Positions 18,060 to 18,371 of a stretch of DNA of 18,371 bases are shown here, in pieces (position 1 is the stretch's first letter; each line of letters begins with the position of its first letter). The stretch comes from Dissophora ornata (lineage: Eukaryota > Mortierellomycota > Mortierellomycetes > Mortierellales > Mortierellaceae): NCBI GenBank assembly GCA_025201705.1, contig MU617233.1, forward strand, positions 1 to 18,371, read 5' to 3'. Below the pieces are notes generated by a model. That model saw only the letters and a list, made by a program, of their open reading frames with translations. It made no database searches and was not told where the DNA came from. The position numbers and the translations under genes are program-made.

Positions 18060-18371
18060 TTGCTGTTGCTGTTGTTGCTGTTGTTGTTGTTGTTGCTGCT
18101 GCTGTTGTTGTTGTTGTTGCTGCTGTTGCTGTTGTTGTTGTTGTTGCTGCTGCTGTTGTTGTTGTTGTTGTAGTTGTTGGCTCTGCATGTATCGCTGTTT
18201 CTGTTGGTACTCGTATTCCAGTTGCTGACGCTGCTGTTGCTCGATCTTGCTCTCGGTACGACGGTGCTGCTTCTCTGTCACTGGAGCAACTCCACCAGGC
18301 AGCATATTTGCTGAAGACTGCCGTTGATGGCGCGACGGTACTGGCGCGTAGATCACCTCCTGTGGACTCTG
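16212..18371 (-). CDS. Glutamine-rich low-complexity protein (5' end outside window)
   Basis: The frame is open for 719 codons to the right edge, so the start and N-terminus are missing. The apparent start near 18356 is a GTG and not a real one. The visible protein is Gln/Pro/His/Ser-rich and probably disordered. From the N-terminal side: a Gln/Arg/Glu-rich coil-prone stretch, 53 uninterrupted Gln (18170–18012), further Q-rich blocks, a Ser/Pro region with repeated HSRxS-type sequences (HSRNSS twice, HSRPS, HSRSRGSS), then poly-Gln broken by single Tyr (about 16700–16630), a Pro/Gly/Gln tail, and the end SRISLSSLLN. HSRxS sites fit basophilic-kinase or 14-3-3 binding sites. Q-rich proteins of this sort are often transcriptional regulators or RNA-granule components, but no DNA- or RNA-binding domain is visible and I do not assign a function. 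No intron is needed in the visible part. Confidence 0.75.
16630..16712 (-). repeat. Second polyglutamine tract interrupted by tyrosines
   Basis: Blocks of CAG/CAA separated by ATA/TAT-type codons give runs of seven to ten Gln, each ended by a single Tyr. The unit repeats about three times, at a spacing of 27–33 bases. It lies in the C-terminal third of the Q-rich protein. Confidence 0.7.
18012..18170 (-). repeat. CAG/CAA repeat encoding 53 consecutive glutamines
   Basis: 159 bases, all CAG or CAA in frame. One pure block of ten CAG lies at 18027–18056. The rest is a CAG/CAA mosaic. A 39-base codon pattern (five CAA, three CAG, five CAA) occurs exactly twice, at 18081–18119 and 18132–18170, offset 51 bases, which points to segmental duplication within the tract. 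Confidence 0.9.

Noticed and set aside
17967..18173. Plus-strand frame of almost pure leucine
   Set aside because: It is the antisense reading of the CAG/CAA glutamine tract. The minus strand has a 719-codon open frame.

Overview
The window looks like a piece of a filamentous-fungus chromosome, most likely an early-diverging lineage such as Mortierellomycota/Mucoromycota. Protein-coding genes are broken by many short GT–AG introns of about 80–155 bases. Genes have pyrimidine-rich leaders and AATAAA signals shortly after stop codons. The recognisable products are eukaryotic housekeeping proteins (PEX1, OST48/WBP1, a STEEP1 homologue). The lineage is an inference from gene style and product mix, not from a marker gene. 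No rRNA, tRNA, CRISPR array or intact transposon was seen.

Layout, left to right. 1–1592: no convincing gene, only decayed coding-like sequence. 1593–2081 (+): a small protein with C-terminal Cys-X-Cys pairs. 3128–3691 (–): a small secreted protein with six cysteines and a likely 5'UTR intron. 3840–5720: about 1.9 kb without a confident gene, holding a cluster of AvrII-type palindromes and scattered coding-like remnants. 5730–6533 (–): an AIG1/IMAP-like P-loop GTPase with a C-terminal membrane segment. 7515–12034 (–): a complete ten-exon PEX1 gene (1190 residues), the peroxisomal AAA+ ATPase. 12906–13676 (–): a three-exon homologue of STEEP1/CXorf56 (176 residues) whose second intron appears to be GC–AG. 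14008–15787 (–): a complete five-exon OST48/WBP1 gene (449 residues), a subunit of oligosaccharyltransferase. 16212–18371 (–): the 3' part of a large glutamine-rich protein that runs off the right edge.

Six of the seven genes lie on the minus strand, in tandem, with 0.3–0.9 kb between most neighbours (about 2 kb between the GTPase and the secreted-protein gene). Nothing suggests co-transcription. PEX1 works in peroxisomal receptor recycling, OST48 in ER N-glycosylation, and the animal relative of the STEEP1 homologue acts at ER exit. They share an organelle/secretory theme but need not be linked in function. The exon structures were obtained by joining reading frames at consensus splice sites, and each join keeps the frame. 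They are predictions without transcript support.

The parts least explained by known families are the GTPase with an atypical G4 motif and membrane tail, the CxC-rich small protein, the six-cysteine secreted protein, and the Q-rich protein with repeated HSRxS-type sites and an internally duplicated 53-glutamine tract.
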